Shown here one piece after another: positions 1 through 10,342 of a DNA stretch of 64,000 nucleotides (positions are counted from its first letter, which is position 1; each line of letters opens with the position of its first letter). A program made the translations under genes and the position numbers. Origin of the DNA: Neoarius graeffei. Taxonomy: Eukaryota; Chordata; Actinopteri; Siluriformes; Ariidae. The DNA is taken from assembly GCF_027579695.1 (NCBI RefSeq), contig NC_083596.1, positions 14,930,537 through 14,994,536 on the forward strand, in the 5' to 3' direction. A model generated the notes under the pieces. It was not told where the DNA came from and did no database searches. It worked only from the letters and a program-made list of their open reading frames with translations.

Positions 1-41
1 TGGTGAAGGAAGAGAGGTTTAAGAAAAACAAATTTAATTTA

Positions 42-762
42 GGGCCCGTTTACACGAGGACGCTGTCGGGTAAAAACGACTAAATATTTTATCGGAAGTG
101 CCTTTCGTCTACACGGGGACGGCGTTTCCGAGGCTGAAAAACGGAAAAAATTGAAAACGCCTTCCAGAGTGGATAAGTTAAAAACAGCCCCCGTTGCATA
201 TCCGTCTAAACTACCCAATACACGAAACTCTGCTCGGATCTGCTCACGTCGGGTACGCGTTTACGTCATACATATGTCATATACTGTACATGCCAGCCCG
301 GGAAGTAAGAAAGTAAGTAAAAAAGTAAGAGCATGTCTGATTACATCGATCCAACGGACCTTCAAGCTGCTCTGGCAGCTTTAATAAACGTCCAGGAGTC
401 CTTCGAACATCTATACCGAATCTGCACGTATACCGTTAATGAACAGAGGCGGGTATAGTATGCTCTTACTTTTTTACTTACTTTCTTACTTACCATAGCC
501 AGAGTAGTCAAAGTTTTCGCGGCGCAGATGTGCAGATCAGACAAGACGGAAGACGTTGCGCATGCGTGCAGACATAGCGGAGGTCTTTCACAGCACCACC
601 TAGCCGCCTGGCATGCACATCCAATTGAATTCCACACATTTATGCGTCACCATATAGACGCAGATTTCCTCCTTGAAAACGGTCGTGTAGACGCGGAAAA
701 AAGTGAGAACGAAAACGGACTTTTGCGTTTTTGTTTCAGACCGTCCCCGTGTAAAGTGGGCC
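42..762 (+). mobile_element. PIF/Harbinger-like non-autonomous element, copy 1 (family H)
   Basis: A 721-bp element flanked by TTA on both sides (39-41 and 763-765). Its ends are inverted: GGGCCCGTTTACACGAGGAC on the left, and on the right the complement of GGCCCACTTTACACGGGGAC. A near-identical copy in reverse orientation lies at 10833-11553. The 3-bp TTA duplication points to PIF/Harbinger. No transposase domain is visible; the short open frames inside are not convincing genes. It lies in ncor1 intron DNA. Confidence 0.8.
301..494. repeat. Internal inverted repeat of AAGTAAG arms inside family H
   Basis: Arms of about 35 bp (301-335 and 460-494) are built from repeated AAGTAAG/AAAGTAAG units and enclose about 124 bp. 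The arms are nearly perfect complements, so a transcript would form a long hairpin. The same structure is kept in the second copy near 11101-11295. It may be a second, older element nested in the MITE or part of its fold-back body. Confidence 0.75.
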
Positions 763-1184
763 TTATTCAACCAGGAAAGACTCAGTGAAACTAAAAATTT
801 ATTTTATAGGAGAGTCCTGGCCAAGACAGGCGCCTTTCGATTTCATAAAATGGGTGAAATTTAGTCAGTCAGTCAGTCATTGTGATATACATTTATTTCT
901 GTAATATCTCACAAAATATCAGGTTATTCTGTGGCTGCGAAGTTATTTCATTTGAGGAGATTCCCGAGCAGATAATGTGCACGAACTCGCTCACGTCGCG
1001 CAGTCAAGCAGACAGAGGAAGCCCATGTGTGCGCGCGCGCATGCGCAGGTTTACCTTTGACCGTGCACTGACAGTTCCATCATTCTGTCGCTAAACGAAC
1101 AGCTGATCACGCTGAGGTGCTCGCTGACCGCCGATATTTATTAAATTTGGTCCTGCGTTTCCTTTCCTTCGTATATAACATTTT

Positions 1185-1858
1185 TTTTCTTTGCGGTGCA
1201 GTTTCCATCAAATCCTGCACTCTGATTGGCTGGCGAACGGGTCCGTATCCTACAGTACGGACCCCAGTTACGGACCTCTGGCGACTCGCTCGTTCACAAC
1301 AACAAACATAGTAGCATTTTTTGTCAACATTTATCTAAAATTTATTTCTAAGATTATCAAAAATCTTGTAAATTTTTGCCAGCATTTTTCAGGAGAATAG
1401 CATTAATTTTACAGCATGGATAGCGATAACGACAGTGTTCACAGCGAAAGCGAGTTTTACTACACTGAGGAAGAAGAAATAAAAGAAAACATTTCAGGAG
1501 AAAGCTAAAAACCTCTAACTGTTGCTAACGCCGAGCAAAAACATGGCTGAATCCTGAATGACTCAATTTTGTATAAATAGGGGACTACATAGGCGGCAAA
1601 ATGTAGTTTTTTTTCCTGGCATGGAAGTGCACTTGTATACCGAGGAGGAAGCCATTTGCATTACAGCCGTGAATGAGGATTCAAAATGGCGGCTCGGCTC
1701 GGTTTTCCCTTTCGGGCACTCTCGTTTTCTGTTAGAATTTGGTAAAGAAAAAAATAAATATATTATTTACCAGCTTAAGGTCGGTCCGTATGGTGAAATA
1801 CCAAGACCTCGGTCACAGTATTTCACGATACGGACCTCCCAGCTCGTAAATAACATAT
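1185..1858 (+). mobile_element. Family B element, copy B1
   Basis: First of six family B copies. It carries the box GGTCCGTA or its complement near 1237, 1253, 1267, 1783 and 1831. A 30-residue ORF (1416-1508), a TATAAATAGGGG box (1572-1583) and a second ORF from ATG 1621 are present. The right-end palindrome is internally deleted, so the second ORF reads on past its usual stop to 1908. It sits at the same site and orientation within family A as B2, so these two were probably inherited together. Confidence 0.75.
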
Positions 1859-1908
1859 ATTTCTTCTCGCTTTCCATTACTGTAACCGCAAGTTGGCCTA
1901 GTGGTTAG
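1621..1908 (+). CDS. Family B ORF-b, extended form
   Basis: Starts MEVHLYTEEEA and matches the 61-residue ORF of the other B copies through VGPYGEIP, then continues about 35 residues because the palindrome that normally supplies the stop has been shortened. The start has a good context (CATGG). No known domain is recognised and expression is unproven. The upstream TATA box is 49 bp away. Treat it as a repeat-borne hypothetical frame. Confidence 0.35.
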   Translation: MEVHLYTEEEAICITAVNEDSKWRLGSVFPFGHSRFLLEFGKEKNKYIIYQLKVGPYGEIPRPRSQYFTIRTSQLVNNIYFFSLSITVTASWPSG

Positions 1909-2160
1909 TGTGCCCGCCTCTTGATCGGGAGATCGGGAATTCTACTCACGGTCTGGTCATACCGAAGACCATCATAAAAATAGTACCTACTGCTGTCTGG
2001 CAAGGCATGTTGCAATACAGATACGAGTGAGGAGTCAAACTCTCGCGGTTACCAGAGGACTAGCCCCCCTACTGTAACCCTAGCTATGCGAGAGGCCGAG
2101 GGCTACGGAAACGGAGATCGGCGCCGCCCTATGCACCACATTGCGTGGGAAGGACTTCTG
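1885..2160 (+). mobile_element. tRNA-derived SINE
   Basis: A tRNA-like head has an A-box-like TGGCCTAGTGGTTAGTG and a B-box-like GATCGGGAATTCTA. The element is bounded by an 8-bp duplication TTACTGTA (1877-1884 and 2161-2168). The uninterrupted family A sequence near 26806-26820 (CGTTACTGTAG) shows the empty site. It is therefore a retroposed SINE inside family A. Confidence 0.85.
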
Positions 2161-4964
2161 TTACTGTAGTCAGTGTTTCACGTTTCATTCACACACTCAC
2201 ATCCAACATTTTCCTCTCCTGTTTCAAATTTGTATCCCACAATGCCTTGTGCGAACGGGGAAAGCCCACCACGTCATGCATGATGTAGTATCTTGTATTG
2301 CATCATGGTGAAGCAGGAAAAAATAACGGAGGAGAATTTATGGCCACGTGGCTCTAAAGTAATTAATTGTTCGATTAAAAAAAAAACCTAATAAAATTGG
2401 AAGACTGTGATTCGAATTCAGTAACTTTCGGTCCACTAAACAAAAATAATTCCGTGTCGGGGAAAATTCTTTTTATGACCTACACTTGAAAAATCTGAAA
2501 GGCAGTCTAGCTTTAAGTAATTTACAAAATAAGTAATGCAATGAAGAGGCAATTTAAAAGTAAATCAACTTTAGTCTTCAATTAAAAATCAATACACCAA
2601 AAAAAAAAAGTCAGGTAAAACGTCAACAACTAGATGTTTCTGTCTGAAAATCATGTTAATGAGACCAGCTCCTTAAGTTTCAGGTCAGTTTGTAAACTTG
2701 GTAGTTCACGTTCCCAGAACAAGCAGATTTTAAAGTACGGGGCTATACCGTGTGTGTGTGTATATATATATATATTAATTTAAGTCAATCTATCCATCCA
2801 GCAAACATTACTATTCCTGATTGATTTTCACAAAACAAAACACTTCAAAATCATGTGATCCATGTCAATACTGAACACAAGCTGTGCACCTATCATATAA
2901 CTCTCATGCTAAACCGAAGGTCTGACGTCGCCGGAATCGCTTCACGGTAGACGATTTTGAGCCTTCGGGGGTCAACAGGCACGCGCTCCGGGCCTTTCCG
3001 TCGGAACGCACGAGAGCCAGAGAGCTACCTTGACAACCGAGAGGGCATGACTTCAATCCCTGGAAAGCTGGGTCATGTTGAAAATTGCTGTGGGTCAAGC
3101 GGCGGATGAATTCATCCATTGTAACCGTGAAGGCATCTGTGCACATCCTTGAGGCTTACATGGGCTACCGTAGCATTCCATCGAACTCAAAATGTTCACG
3201 GAACAACGTTCTGCAGAAATTGAGAAGTAGTAGTTTGTCCAGGGCGTGTGGCGTGGCTTATTTCGTCTTGCCGTGGCCGTGTCGTACTACAACCGTGAAA
3301 CCTGTACACACTGCTGTCATTGGTTTACCGGCGTCTTCCGTCGCAGCTACCGTGGCTTCATTTGCATATTCACTCCGCCCAAATTTATGCGATGGATCGC
3401 CTCTAAATTCTGCCAGAATGGCCACGGTAGCGCCAGCCACGTTTCTCGTGGCTCATGTGTGACCTTAGCTTAAGCGCAGTCACCTCACAGCGACAATCCA
3501 GATGTGAATAATAAGTACAATGTGTGCAAAGGCTCATAACTGAAACGTTGTCCAGGGACTTGCTGACATTTTGTTGAGGTCACGAACACGATGTGCTCCG
3601 CAAGAAAAGGAGAAATCATCATAAACTTGTCCGCCTCCTTTGGTCTCTATTAACGCGCTTAACACGTGAACTACCAAGTCGTTACGTGAGCTCCAACCTC
3701 TTAAGTCTCGTCAATTTCTGGGCCACCAAATCACAAGAGCGGGTAAAACACACGAGAGCCTTCACTCACCCAGGGTGCTAGCTAAAGGAGATCGTTTGCC
3801 CACAGCTGCTTCACAAGCTTTAACACAATCGGGAGACTGACACGCCTTAAAGAATCATTAACATCCTTATTCTCAAGCGAACTAGAAATTTCACTGGAAA
3901 ACTGGTCAAATCTGACGTAATGTTAAATCCAATACAGATACTCAGTATGGGATCACACACATTTAAAAAAAACCCTCATAACAAGCTCACATGAGGACTT
4001 CAATTGTTAAAACGTACATTTTATATGACAGATGTTTGACTCACGCTTTGATTTTTCCAGCCCCAAGTCATCATTCATTTTGCAAATTATTACTGCATAG
4101 TGTTTTGAGACAACGGCCTTGAAATAACACACATTCAAAACGTCATGCAAATACACCAGCTATTTATCTAATAAAGGATTTACGTGCAACATAAATTATC
4201 AGTTGCTGAAGACGTCGGCCAAGTCTTAAAACTAGCGTCGTTTCACTGACTATTTAAAAAAAAAAAAGTTGGGTACAAAGCAAGCTCTTTGCTCAACATG
4301 ACTGCGTGACGTTAAAAAAAAGGAATCTCAACCGATGACTTGGCGGCTGCTGTGTAACATCTGTCTCACCAGATCCCACATTCTCAAAGCTTGCTGTACA
4401 AACGAGATGCTTTGTACACAGGCGATATAATTCACAGACTAAATATTTGTTTGGTGAAATTTTCAATGAACACATGTCTCGCTATGATGAGTACAAAAAC
4501 TTCTCACGGCGAGAAAACGTCGGATTTTGTATGCGGTCCAGTCAGATGTGCTCTGGGACCATTTTTGGAAATTCATTTCAAACCTTCGTCCCTCGATTCA
4601 CTCAGCAGCTTCCACATGTTTAAACTGCAACTCAAAATGAGTCACGCAGAGTAAAACTCGATGAATAAATGAATATAAAAATTAATGCCTTTAATAAAAA
4701 ATGTACTCGATTTCGCTGCCAATAAACGCTCCATTGCCGGTTAACTAATTTACAGCCACGTGGCCGTAAATTCTCCGCTATTTTTTCCTGCTTCACCATG
4801 ACACAATACAAGATACTACGTCATGCATCACGTGGTGGGCTTTCCCTGTTCGCACAAGGCATTGTGGGATACAAATTTGAAACAGGAGAGAAAAATGGAG
4901 GACGTGAGTGTGCAAATGAAACGTGAAAGACTGACTACAGTAACGGAAAGAAAGCGAGAAAAAA

Positions 4965-5705
4965 ATATATTATTTACCGGCTGGGAGGTCCGTATGGTGA
5001 AATGCCGTGACCGAGGTCTTGAAAGTGCTGAGCGAGGCCCTCTGGGCCGAGGTCAGTATTCAAGGTCGAGGTCACGGTATTTCACCATACGGACCGACCT
5101 TAAGCTGGTAAATAATATATTTATTTTTTTCTTTACCAAATTCTAACAGAAAACGAGAGCGCATGAAAGGGAAAACCGAGCTGAGCCGCCATTTTGAATC
5201 CTCATTCACGGCTGTAATGCAAATTGCTTCCTCCTCGGTATACAAGTGCACTTCCATGGCAGGAAAAAAACTACATTTTGCCGCCTATGTAGTCCCCTAT
5301 TTATACAAATAGGAGTCATTCAGGATTCAGCCATGTTTTTGCTCAGCGTTAGCAACAGTTAGAGGTTTTTAGCTTTCTCCTGAAATGTTTTCTTTTATTT
5401 CTTCTTCCTCAGGGTAGTAAAACTCGCTTTCGCTGTGAACACTGTCATTATCGCTATCCATGCTGTAAAATTAATGCTATTCTCCTGAGAAATGCTGGCA
5501 AACATTTATAAGATTTTTGATAAAAATCTTACAAGTCTTATAAAAAGATAAATGTTGACAAAAATTGCTGCTATGTCTGTTGTTGTTGTGAATGAGTGAG
5601 TCGTCAGAGGTCCGTACTGTAACTGGGGTCCGTACTGTAGGATACGGACCCGCTCGCCAGCCAATCAGAGCGCAGGATTTGATAGAAACCAGACCGCAAA
5701 AAAAA
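4965..5705 (-). mobile_element. Family B element, copy B2
   Basis: Complete family B copy in reverse. The terminal palindrome lies at about 4974-5120, ORF-b at 5072-5257, the TATA box just upstream of ORF-b, and ORF-a at 5369-5461. GGTCCGTA boxes recur at both ends. It occupies the same site in family A as B1. Confidence 0.8.
5072..5257 (-). CDS. Family B ORF-b, copy B2
   Basis: 61-codon frame beginning MEVHLYTEEEA and ending VGPYGEIP, with the stop inside the terminal palindrome. ATG is intact. It differs from B3 at a few residues in the SVFPFG-xSRF region. No domain is recognised. Confidence 0.35.
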   Translation of the reverse strand: MEVHLYTEEEAICITAVNEDSKWRLSSVFPFMRSRFLLEFGKEKNKYIIYQLKVGPYGEIP

Positions 5706-6597
5706 AAGACGTTATGTTATATACGAAGGAAAGGAAATGCAGGACCAAACTAATAAATATCAGCGGTCAGCGAGCACCTCGGTGTGATCAGCTGCTCGTT
5801 TAGCGACAGAATGACAGGCCTTTCAATTACGTGAAACCTGCAACGGATAACGTCGTAGGCGCCCAAACTAAGGCACCCGAATTAAGGTCAAGCGCCCAAA
5901 ATATGCTACCAAAAGTAGAAAAAAAAACAGTAATTAAATAAACTTGGCTGCATAAAACCCCAATGTCTTGACTTTCTTCTTTAAAAACACCCAAACTGGT
6001 GAGAATTAGCATATATCTTTTGTAATTGACATGAAATCTGCACCATTCCCATGTTGTTCCGGGTTCGTCGAACTAGCCGTAAGCCTCGCGCAGAGCACGA
6101 ACTCTCCAACGGCGATCGGCACGCCATGATTTTGTGGAAGAGCGAGACTCGCGTACCAATGACCAGAGCGGGATTTCCGCATTAAGTAAAGCTTCTTTCT
6201 TCTTCTTTTATGGCGGTTGGCAAACAGCTTTTAGGTGCATTACCGCCACCTTCTGGACTGGAGTGTGAACCAGAATGTTTACGTGCTGAATTCTCCTAAT
6301 AATTCCTGTATCATTTAAAAACCTAAAAATAGCCCTATATCCCACATTATCCGATCTCAACTTCAATATCTCTCCGATACCTAGCGTTAGAGCTGGGCGA
6401 TAAATTGATTTTATCGATTAATTCGAATTTACAATTAAGGACAATGTGTTATGAAAATCAGTTTTCTCTCAGTTTTAACTTCCGCCCCAGACGCTCCCCT
6501 CTGCACATGTGCAGAATGGATCGGGCAGCAGGGACGGATCGGGCACGGACACTATCGCCCTCCTCCCGCGCGCTTGTCATAGACACACACAAACAAC

Positions 6598-6855
6598 ATG
6601 ACAGCGATTGGGGGAAAGCTGCAACTTGTGCCCAAGAAAGGAGTAACTTCCTGCGTGATCTGGAATTGGTTTGGTTTTGCGGCGTCGGACGCAGACCAAA
6701 CAAGTCCTCGTTGTAAGGTGTGTTTGAAAACGGTTGCTTCCAAAGGAAGCAGCACGACGAATTTATTCCAACCCCTTAAACAGAAGCCTGCAGCAGAGCA
6801 GGAGAAGTGCTGCTCCCAGCGGAGTGAACACAGCCGCAGCATGAGCGCACGGTAA
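6598..6855 (+). pseudogene. hAT transposase, N-terminal BED zinc-finger fragment
   Basis: 85-codon frame. Residues 19-55 carry the BED-finger pattern: VIWNWFGF, then CKVC, then NLFQ. The two histidines expected at the end of the finger (L-x-x-H-L...H) read as prolines (FQPLKQKP), so zinc binding is probably lost. The next transposase segment (about 6942-7010) is in another frame, so this is a dead copy. The family is ZBED1-like hAT transposases. Confidence 0.7.
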
Positions 6856-7284
6856 AGCAAGCAACCGTCCCGGACACGTTTTCAAACTGTGCGTATAATG
6901 ATAACAATGGGGCGCGGTGGAAGGCAGTCACAGATGCTATCGTGATGTTTATTGCAAAAGACATGGTGCCCATACATACGGTGGAAAAGTCGGGAATTTT
7001 TTCCCCTATTTTGTCAGTTTTATCGAAAAGGACACAATTATATTTATTATTATTTATTTTTATTTTTTTCGCGGTCCAAATCCTGCGCTCTGATTGGCTG
7101 GCGAGCAGGTCTGTATCCTACGGTACGGACCCCGGTTATGGACCTCTGGCGACTTGCTCATTCACAACAACAACAGACATTTATCTTTTTTTTTTTTTTA
7201 CAAGATTTATTTCTAAGACTATCAAAAAAAAAATCTTATAAATTTTTGCCAGCATTTCTCAGGGAATAGCATTAATTTTACAGC

Positions 7285-7377
7285 ATGGATAGCGATAACG
7301 ACAGTGTTCACAGTGAAAGCGAGTTTTACTACCCTGAGGAAGAAGAAATAAAAGAAAACATTTCAGGAGAAAGCTAA
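7285..7377 (+). CDS. Family B ORF-a (acidic 30-residue peptide)
   Basis: A 30-residue frame starting MDSDNDSVHSESEF and ending EENISGES-like, rich in Asp, Glu and Ser. The same ORF is open in all six B copies: 1416-1508 (+), 5369-5461 (-), this one, 26156-26248 (-), 34335-34424 (-, one codon shorter) and 54890-54982 (-). It matches no family I recognise. It could be a small peptide, the first exon of a longer lost protein, or chance persistence in young copies. Confidence 0.4.
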   Translation: MDSDNDSVHSESEFYYPEEEEIKENISGES

Positions 7378-7440
7378 AAACCTGTAACTGTTGCTAACGC
7401 CGAGCAAAAACATGGCTGAATCCTGAATGACTCCTATTTG

Positions 7441-7452
7441 TATAAATAGGGG
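7441..7452 (+). promoter_or_regulatory. TATA box of family B
   Basis: TATAAATAGGGG lies 48 bp upstream of the ORF-b ATG, and the ATG sits in a CCATGG context. The spacing would give a 5' leader of about 20 nt. The same box is present in the other B copies (for example 1572-1583). This is a sequence match only. Confidence 0.5.
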
Positions 7453-7488
7453 ACTACATAGGCGGCAAAATGTAGTTTTTTTCCTGCC

Positions 7489-7674
7489 ATGGAAGTGCAC
7501 TTGTATACCGAGGAGGAAGCCATTTGCATTACAGCCGTGAATGAGGATTCAAAATGGCGGCTCGGCTCGGTTTTCCCTTTCGGGTGCTCTCGTTTTCTGT
7601 TAGAATTTGGTGAAGAAAAAAATAAATATATTATTTACCAGCTTAAGGTCGGTCCGTATGGTGAAATACCGTGA
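7489..7674 (+). CDS. Family B ORF-b (61 residues)
   Basis: Frame starting MEVHLYTEEEA and ending VGPYGEIP. It is open with an ATG in B1, B2, B3 and B5, open with GTG at the start position in B4, and frameshifted in B6. The last dozen codons and the stop lie within the left arm of the terminal palindrome. Composition is mixed, with a segment SRFLLEFG. I recognise no domain. Most differences among copies look like CpG decay (for example at the R/C/H position before SRF). Confidence 0.4.
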   Translation: MEVHLYTEEEAICITAVNEDSKWRLGSVFPFGCSRFLLEFGEEKNKYIIYQLKVGPYGEIP

Positions 7675-8689
7675 ACTCGGCCTTGAATACTGACCCCGTC
7701 CCAGAGGGCCTCGCTCAGTACTTTCAAGACCTCGGTCACGGTATTTCACCATACAGACCTCCTAGCTGGCAAATAACTTTTTTTTTTTTTTGAGGGTGCA
7801 TTGTGTCAGTGCCAGTTTGAAACTCAGCTATGTTGGAGAAAGCTTTCTAAAAGTTACTGTATGTTCTCACTGTTTACAGTGGCATGGTCTGCCATCTCAT
7901 CTCCAAGCTTGTTTTCTGGCTTCTTTTTGGTTTCCGTTTGCATTTTAACCCCAAAGGGGAAATTTAAGTGAAAACAAAATAAAGGTAAAACTTGTTTTGA
8001 ACCATTTCTTTGTCATCTGTAGTTTGATTTTTAATAGGGAGGAAAAAAACATCGATTAAAATCGAACATCAAGATTTTTTTTTTTCCCAGCCATATCGCC
8101 CAGCTCTACCTAGCGTCATAGGATTTAAATCAGGTAAAAGACTGAATAAAAGAGAGCTATTCAGGACACAACTTGCATCTTAAAATCCACACGGTTGTGT
8201 AAGTGTGGGTGGAATCAGTGACTTGGAGCTTGGTCGTCTTGTTGATGATGGTCTTAGACACCGGCCTTTCACTTAAACGAAGATCTTTTACCCGACTACG
8301 TGCTGTGAATTGCACTGCCAGTTCTTGTGATGTGACTGAACAAGCGTTTGGGTCGCAGATCTGCTACAGGTTCGTCTCTTTGATGGCAACAGTCCAGAAC
8401 TTGCTCTTTCATTCCCAGGCTCCTTTCCTCCAGGCTCTCCTCAGGCCCCGACACATCTTTTAAATACTAACTAACTGTATTCTAATTATTTTTGTCATGT
8501 ACATCAAGAGGGATTAATGCTGTAGACAGTCTGCAATAAAAGGCTAAAAACAACGTTCATAGATTTATTTATTTATTCATAACTTTGCAGCTAAAAAAGC
8601 AACAGCAGGTTTAAACACAGAGCGCTGGGAAAACAGCACTTTGCGCGAGTCCAAATGAACCTCTATCACGACGGATAAGGCCCAAATTA

Positions 8690-8945
8690 TGTAACTGAAA
8701 GGCCTGAATGATGTCACCGTCAGCGCACGGTAAAAAGTAAACCTGCACATGCGCACGGACTTCCTCTGTCTGCGCGAAGCTAGCAATTTCAAGCACATTA
8801 TTTGCTCGGGAATCCCTTCAAATTAAAAAACGTCCAAGCCACAGAATAACCTGATATTTTTGAGATATTACAGAAATAAATCACAACGACCAAATTTCAT
8901 GGAGTTTATGAAATCGAAAGGCAGTCTCGTTTTAAAACTAGCCTT
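8690..8945 (-). repeat. Family A terminal fragment
   Basis: Reverse match to the first 250 bp of family A, from the end GAAAGGCAGTCTCG through the CACAGAATAACCTGATAT region to the part reading CTTCCTCTGTCTGCGCG. It is an isolated end fragment without the rest of the element. Confidence 0.6.
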
Positions 8946-9085
8946 TCAGCTCTAAATATTCACAGAATTTGTTCGTCGTTTCTGCAAAGGGCACCAATCC
9001 GAATCATTAACACACATTTAATCCCACGCTAATTTGATCTTTGAAGGAGGGAAACCTACAGAACCATGACGCAGAGCTTTCAGAC

Positions 9086-9672
9086 TAGGGCTGGGTTCAA
9101 AAGATCGATTCACGGTCAAAAAATACGAGATCGATTCAAAAATGTGTGGATCGATCTCTTCCAGGTGGCTATAGGCACTATTTTCTCGACCGCGCAAGGA
9201 CCGCTATAAAAAGCGGGTGCCGACAAACGAAACCGAAACTTAAGAACGCGAGATGGCTGAAGCTGCACAGCTAAAATCATCACCTGGCCTGAAAGCTGAT
9301 GTATGGCATTACTTTGGATTCAAAAACGTTACGAGGACAGAGACGAAGTCGACAGAACAAAAGCAGTGTGCAAACTGTGCCACATAGAGGTAAAACATAG
9401 TGGCAATACAACCAATCTCCGCAACTACTTATCCAGGCACCACGCCGACACGGTTTCAGCTAAACCTGCGGCGAATCAAACTGCACTGGAGAAGGCATTT
9501 GATGTTAAATTACATGCACAAACACACATGGGGCTGTTCCTGTCAATAAGGACAGTTTTTACTTTAAAGTGACAATCCAGCAATATCTAAGTAAATCGAT
9601 ATCGAATCGGATCGTGACCTTATGAATCGGAATCGAATCGATCCAGGAAATCTGGATCGATTCCCAGCCCTA
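9086..9672 (+). mobile_element. Short hAT element with BED-finger relic
   Basis: 587 bp, ends TAGGGCTGGG and CCCAGCCCTA, exact 8-bp duplication TTTCAGAC (9078-9085 and 9673-9680). Subterminal GATCGATT repeats lie at both ends. It is internally deleted and keeps only the start of a transposase. Confidence 0.9.
9253..9572 (+). pseudogene. hAT transposase N-terminus (BED finger), frameshifted
   Basis: From ATG 9253 the frame gives a short leader ending VWHYFGFKN. The continuation CKLCHIEVKHSGNTTNL with LSRHHAD is in the frame that starts at 9303. Together they make a BED finger (W-x-YF, C-x2-C, H-x-H region), with a frameshift between the two halves. ZBED1-like hAT family. It ends within the deleted element. 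Confidence 0.7.
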
Positions 9673-9712
9673 TTTCAGACCATGTTAAGAGGCAGACGAG
9701 TGCAGGACTTAC

Positions 9713-9820
9713 CGATGGATGGCGTGCAGGACTGAACGTGTACTGTACTGAGTGTGGTGGGTAGCGGCTCTGCTCGCTACTGAAGCTCCCCTGACTGGAG
9801 GGGAAGCCCGAGCTGGACAT
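9713..9820 (-). CDS. ncor1: ncor1 first coding exon (nuclear receptor corepressor 1, N-terminus)
   Basis: 36 codons from ATG 9820 (minus strand) to a GTAAGT donor at 9712-9707, phase 0. The peptide begins MSSSGFPSSQGSF and contains EQSRYPPHSVQYTF, which closely matches the conserved N-terminus of vertebrate NCoR1. NCoR1 is a nuclear scaffold that links unliganded nuclear receptors to HDAC3 complexes. The remaining exons lie to the left, outside the window. The leader just before the ATG is a run of CAT/CAG triplets. Just before the exon (plus side 9945) the minus strand reads GCTCCGTTTTCAG, a plausible 3' splice site, so this is probably the second exon, with a non-coding exon 1 further right. 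Head-to-head neighbour pigl supports the call. Confidence 0.9.
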
Positions 9821-9944
9821 GCTGCTGCTGCTGCTGTTGATGATGATGATGAAGAAGATGAAGGCTCAGACGGAGGCCTGGAGCCTTGAAGCACGGCGGC
9901 TCGCTCACGGGCTCGACACCAACATGGCCGCACAGCCGGCGCAC
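9821..9944 (-). other. ncor1: ncor1 5' untranslated part of exon
   Basis: Sequence between the putative acceptor AG (9946-9945) and the ATG. It includes (CAT)n(CAG)n directly before the start codon, and one upstream ATG at 9925 that opens a six-codon uORF stopping at 9905. The uORF is in the same frame as ncor1 but terminates, so it could modulate translation. The exon boundary is inferred. Confidence 0.6.
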
Positions 9945-10339
9945 CTGAAAACGGAGCGGGTGAGAAACACGGGTCAGAGATCCCAGCACATTCAAGGGTT
10001 TAGTGATCTCGAGAGCGGGACACGCTGCTCCTGGGTTGTACCATTCGCATAACTGCTGCTTGCAAAGACCAGTAGGGACGCGGAGCTTTGTTTCTGGCCC
10101 TGTTCCTGAACTGGACTTGGCTGATCTGGAGATCTGTTCACACCTGCTATTTTCAACCGAGATCCCATTTCGTCAGCGTGAGGGTTGCCAAATTGAGCAA
10201 ATATAAACCAACCCCAAATATATATCCAACAACACTAATTATTTTCAGCCATCAGATGTTATTCATCATACTGTCCAGAGTTCCAAACCTGTTACAGCCA
10301 TCCAAGGGAGCAAAAGTGGCCACGCTGTCTAAGTGGGAA

Positions 10340-10342
<3 letters not shown>

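Larger units (their letters stand above)
820..2519 (+). mobile_element. Family A DNA-transposon-like repeat, copy 1
   Basis: Ends are inverted around GACTGCCTTTC (left: GCGCCTTTCGATTTCATAAA; right: CTGAAAGGCAGTCTAGCTTT). The body matches copies at 4290-5826 (reverse) and 25741-27911. This copy carries a family B insertion (1185-1858) and a SINE (1885-2160), and has lost the middle segment present in the 26-27 kb copy. No transposase-like frame is recognised. Superfamily is undetermined. Confidence 0.6.
4290..5826 (-). mobile_element. Family A repeat, copy 2 (reverse)
   Basis: Reverse-strand match to the family A body at 26480-27540, including segments TTTCACGTTTCATTCGCACA and the region around GTCATGCATGACGT. 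It contains family B copy B2. The 5' 200 bp of A are deleted at about 5813, where the sequence jumps to CAGGCCTTTCAATTACG. No intact coding region is seen. Confidence 0.6.
7060..7782 (+). mobile_element. Family B element, copy B3
   Basis: Best preserved plus-strand copy, inserted into a hAT element, which shows that B moves independently of family A. Order: left boxes GGTCTGTATCC / TACGGACC (7110-7145), ORF-a 7285-7377, TATAAATAGGGG 7441-7452, ORF-b 7489-7674, then a terminal palindrome (about 7635-7780) with arms TTATTTACCAGCTTAAGG and its imperfect complement. Confidence 0.85.
6388..8108 (+). mobile_element. hAT element with BED-finger relic, interrupted by B3
   Basis: An exact 8-bp duplication CCTAGCGT (6380-6387 and 8109-8116) bounds ends TAGAGCTGGGCGATA and TATCGCCCAGCTCTA. 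This is the hAT signature. A shorter copy in reverse lies at 40030-40825. Inside are a BED-zinc-finger frame (6598-6855) and, in another frame near 6942, a relic (FIAKDMVPIHTVEKSG) typical of hAT transposases. Family B copy B3 is inserted at about 7060-7782. Confidence 0.9.
1..9712 (-). other. ncor1: ncor1 first coding intron (5' part)
   Basis: The ncor1 exon at 9713-9944 ends in a GTAAGT donor, and no second coding exon of ncor1 can be found between it and the left edge. The stretch is therefore read as intron, at least 9.7 kb long, largely filled with transposable elements. The interval 2520-4280 holds no recognisable gene or repeat apart from a short (TG)n(TA)n run near 2750-2776. The intervals 5830-6379 and 8117-8570 are also featureless to inspection. 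Confidence 0.7.

Noticed and set aside
2904..3462. Two overlapping frames around 3 kb (one with EFIRRLTHSNFQHD)
   Set aside because: No recognisable domain, splice context or repetition. Kept as unassigned intron sequence.
1185..5705. Family B as an integral part of family A
   Set aside because: B also occurs inside a hAT (7060), alone (33936, 54528) and at another site of A (25788), so it is a separate mobile repeat.
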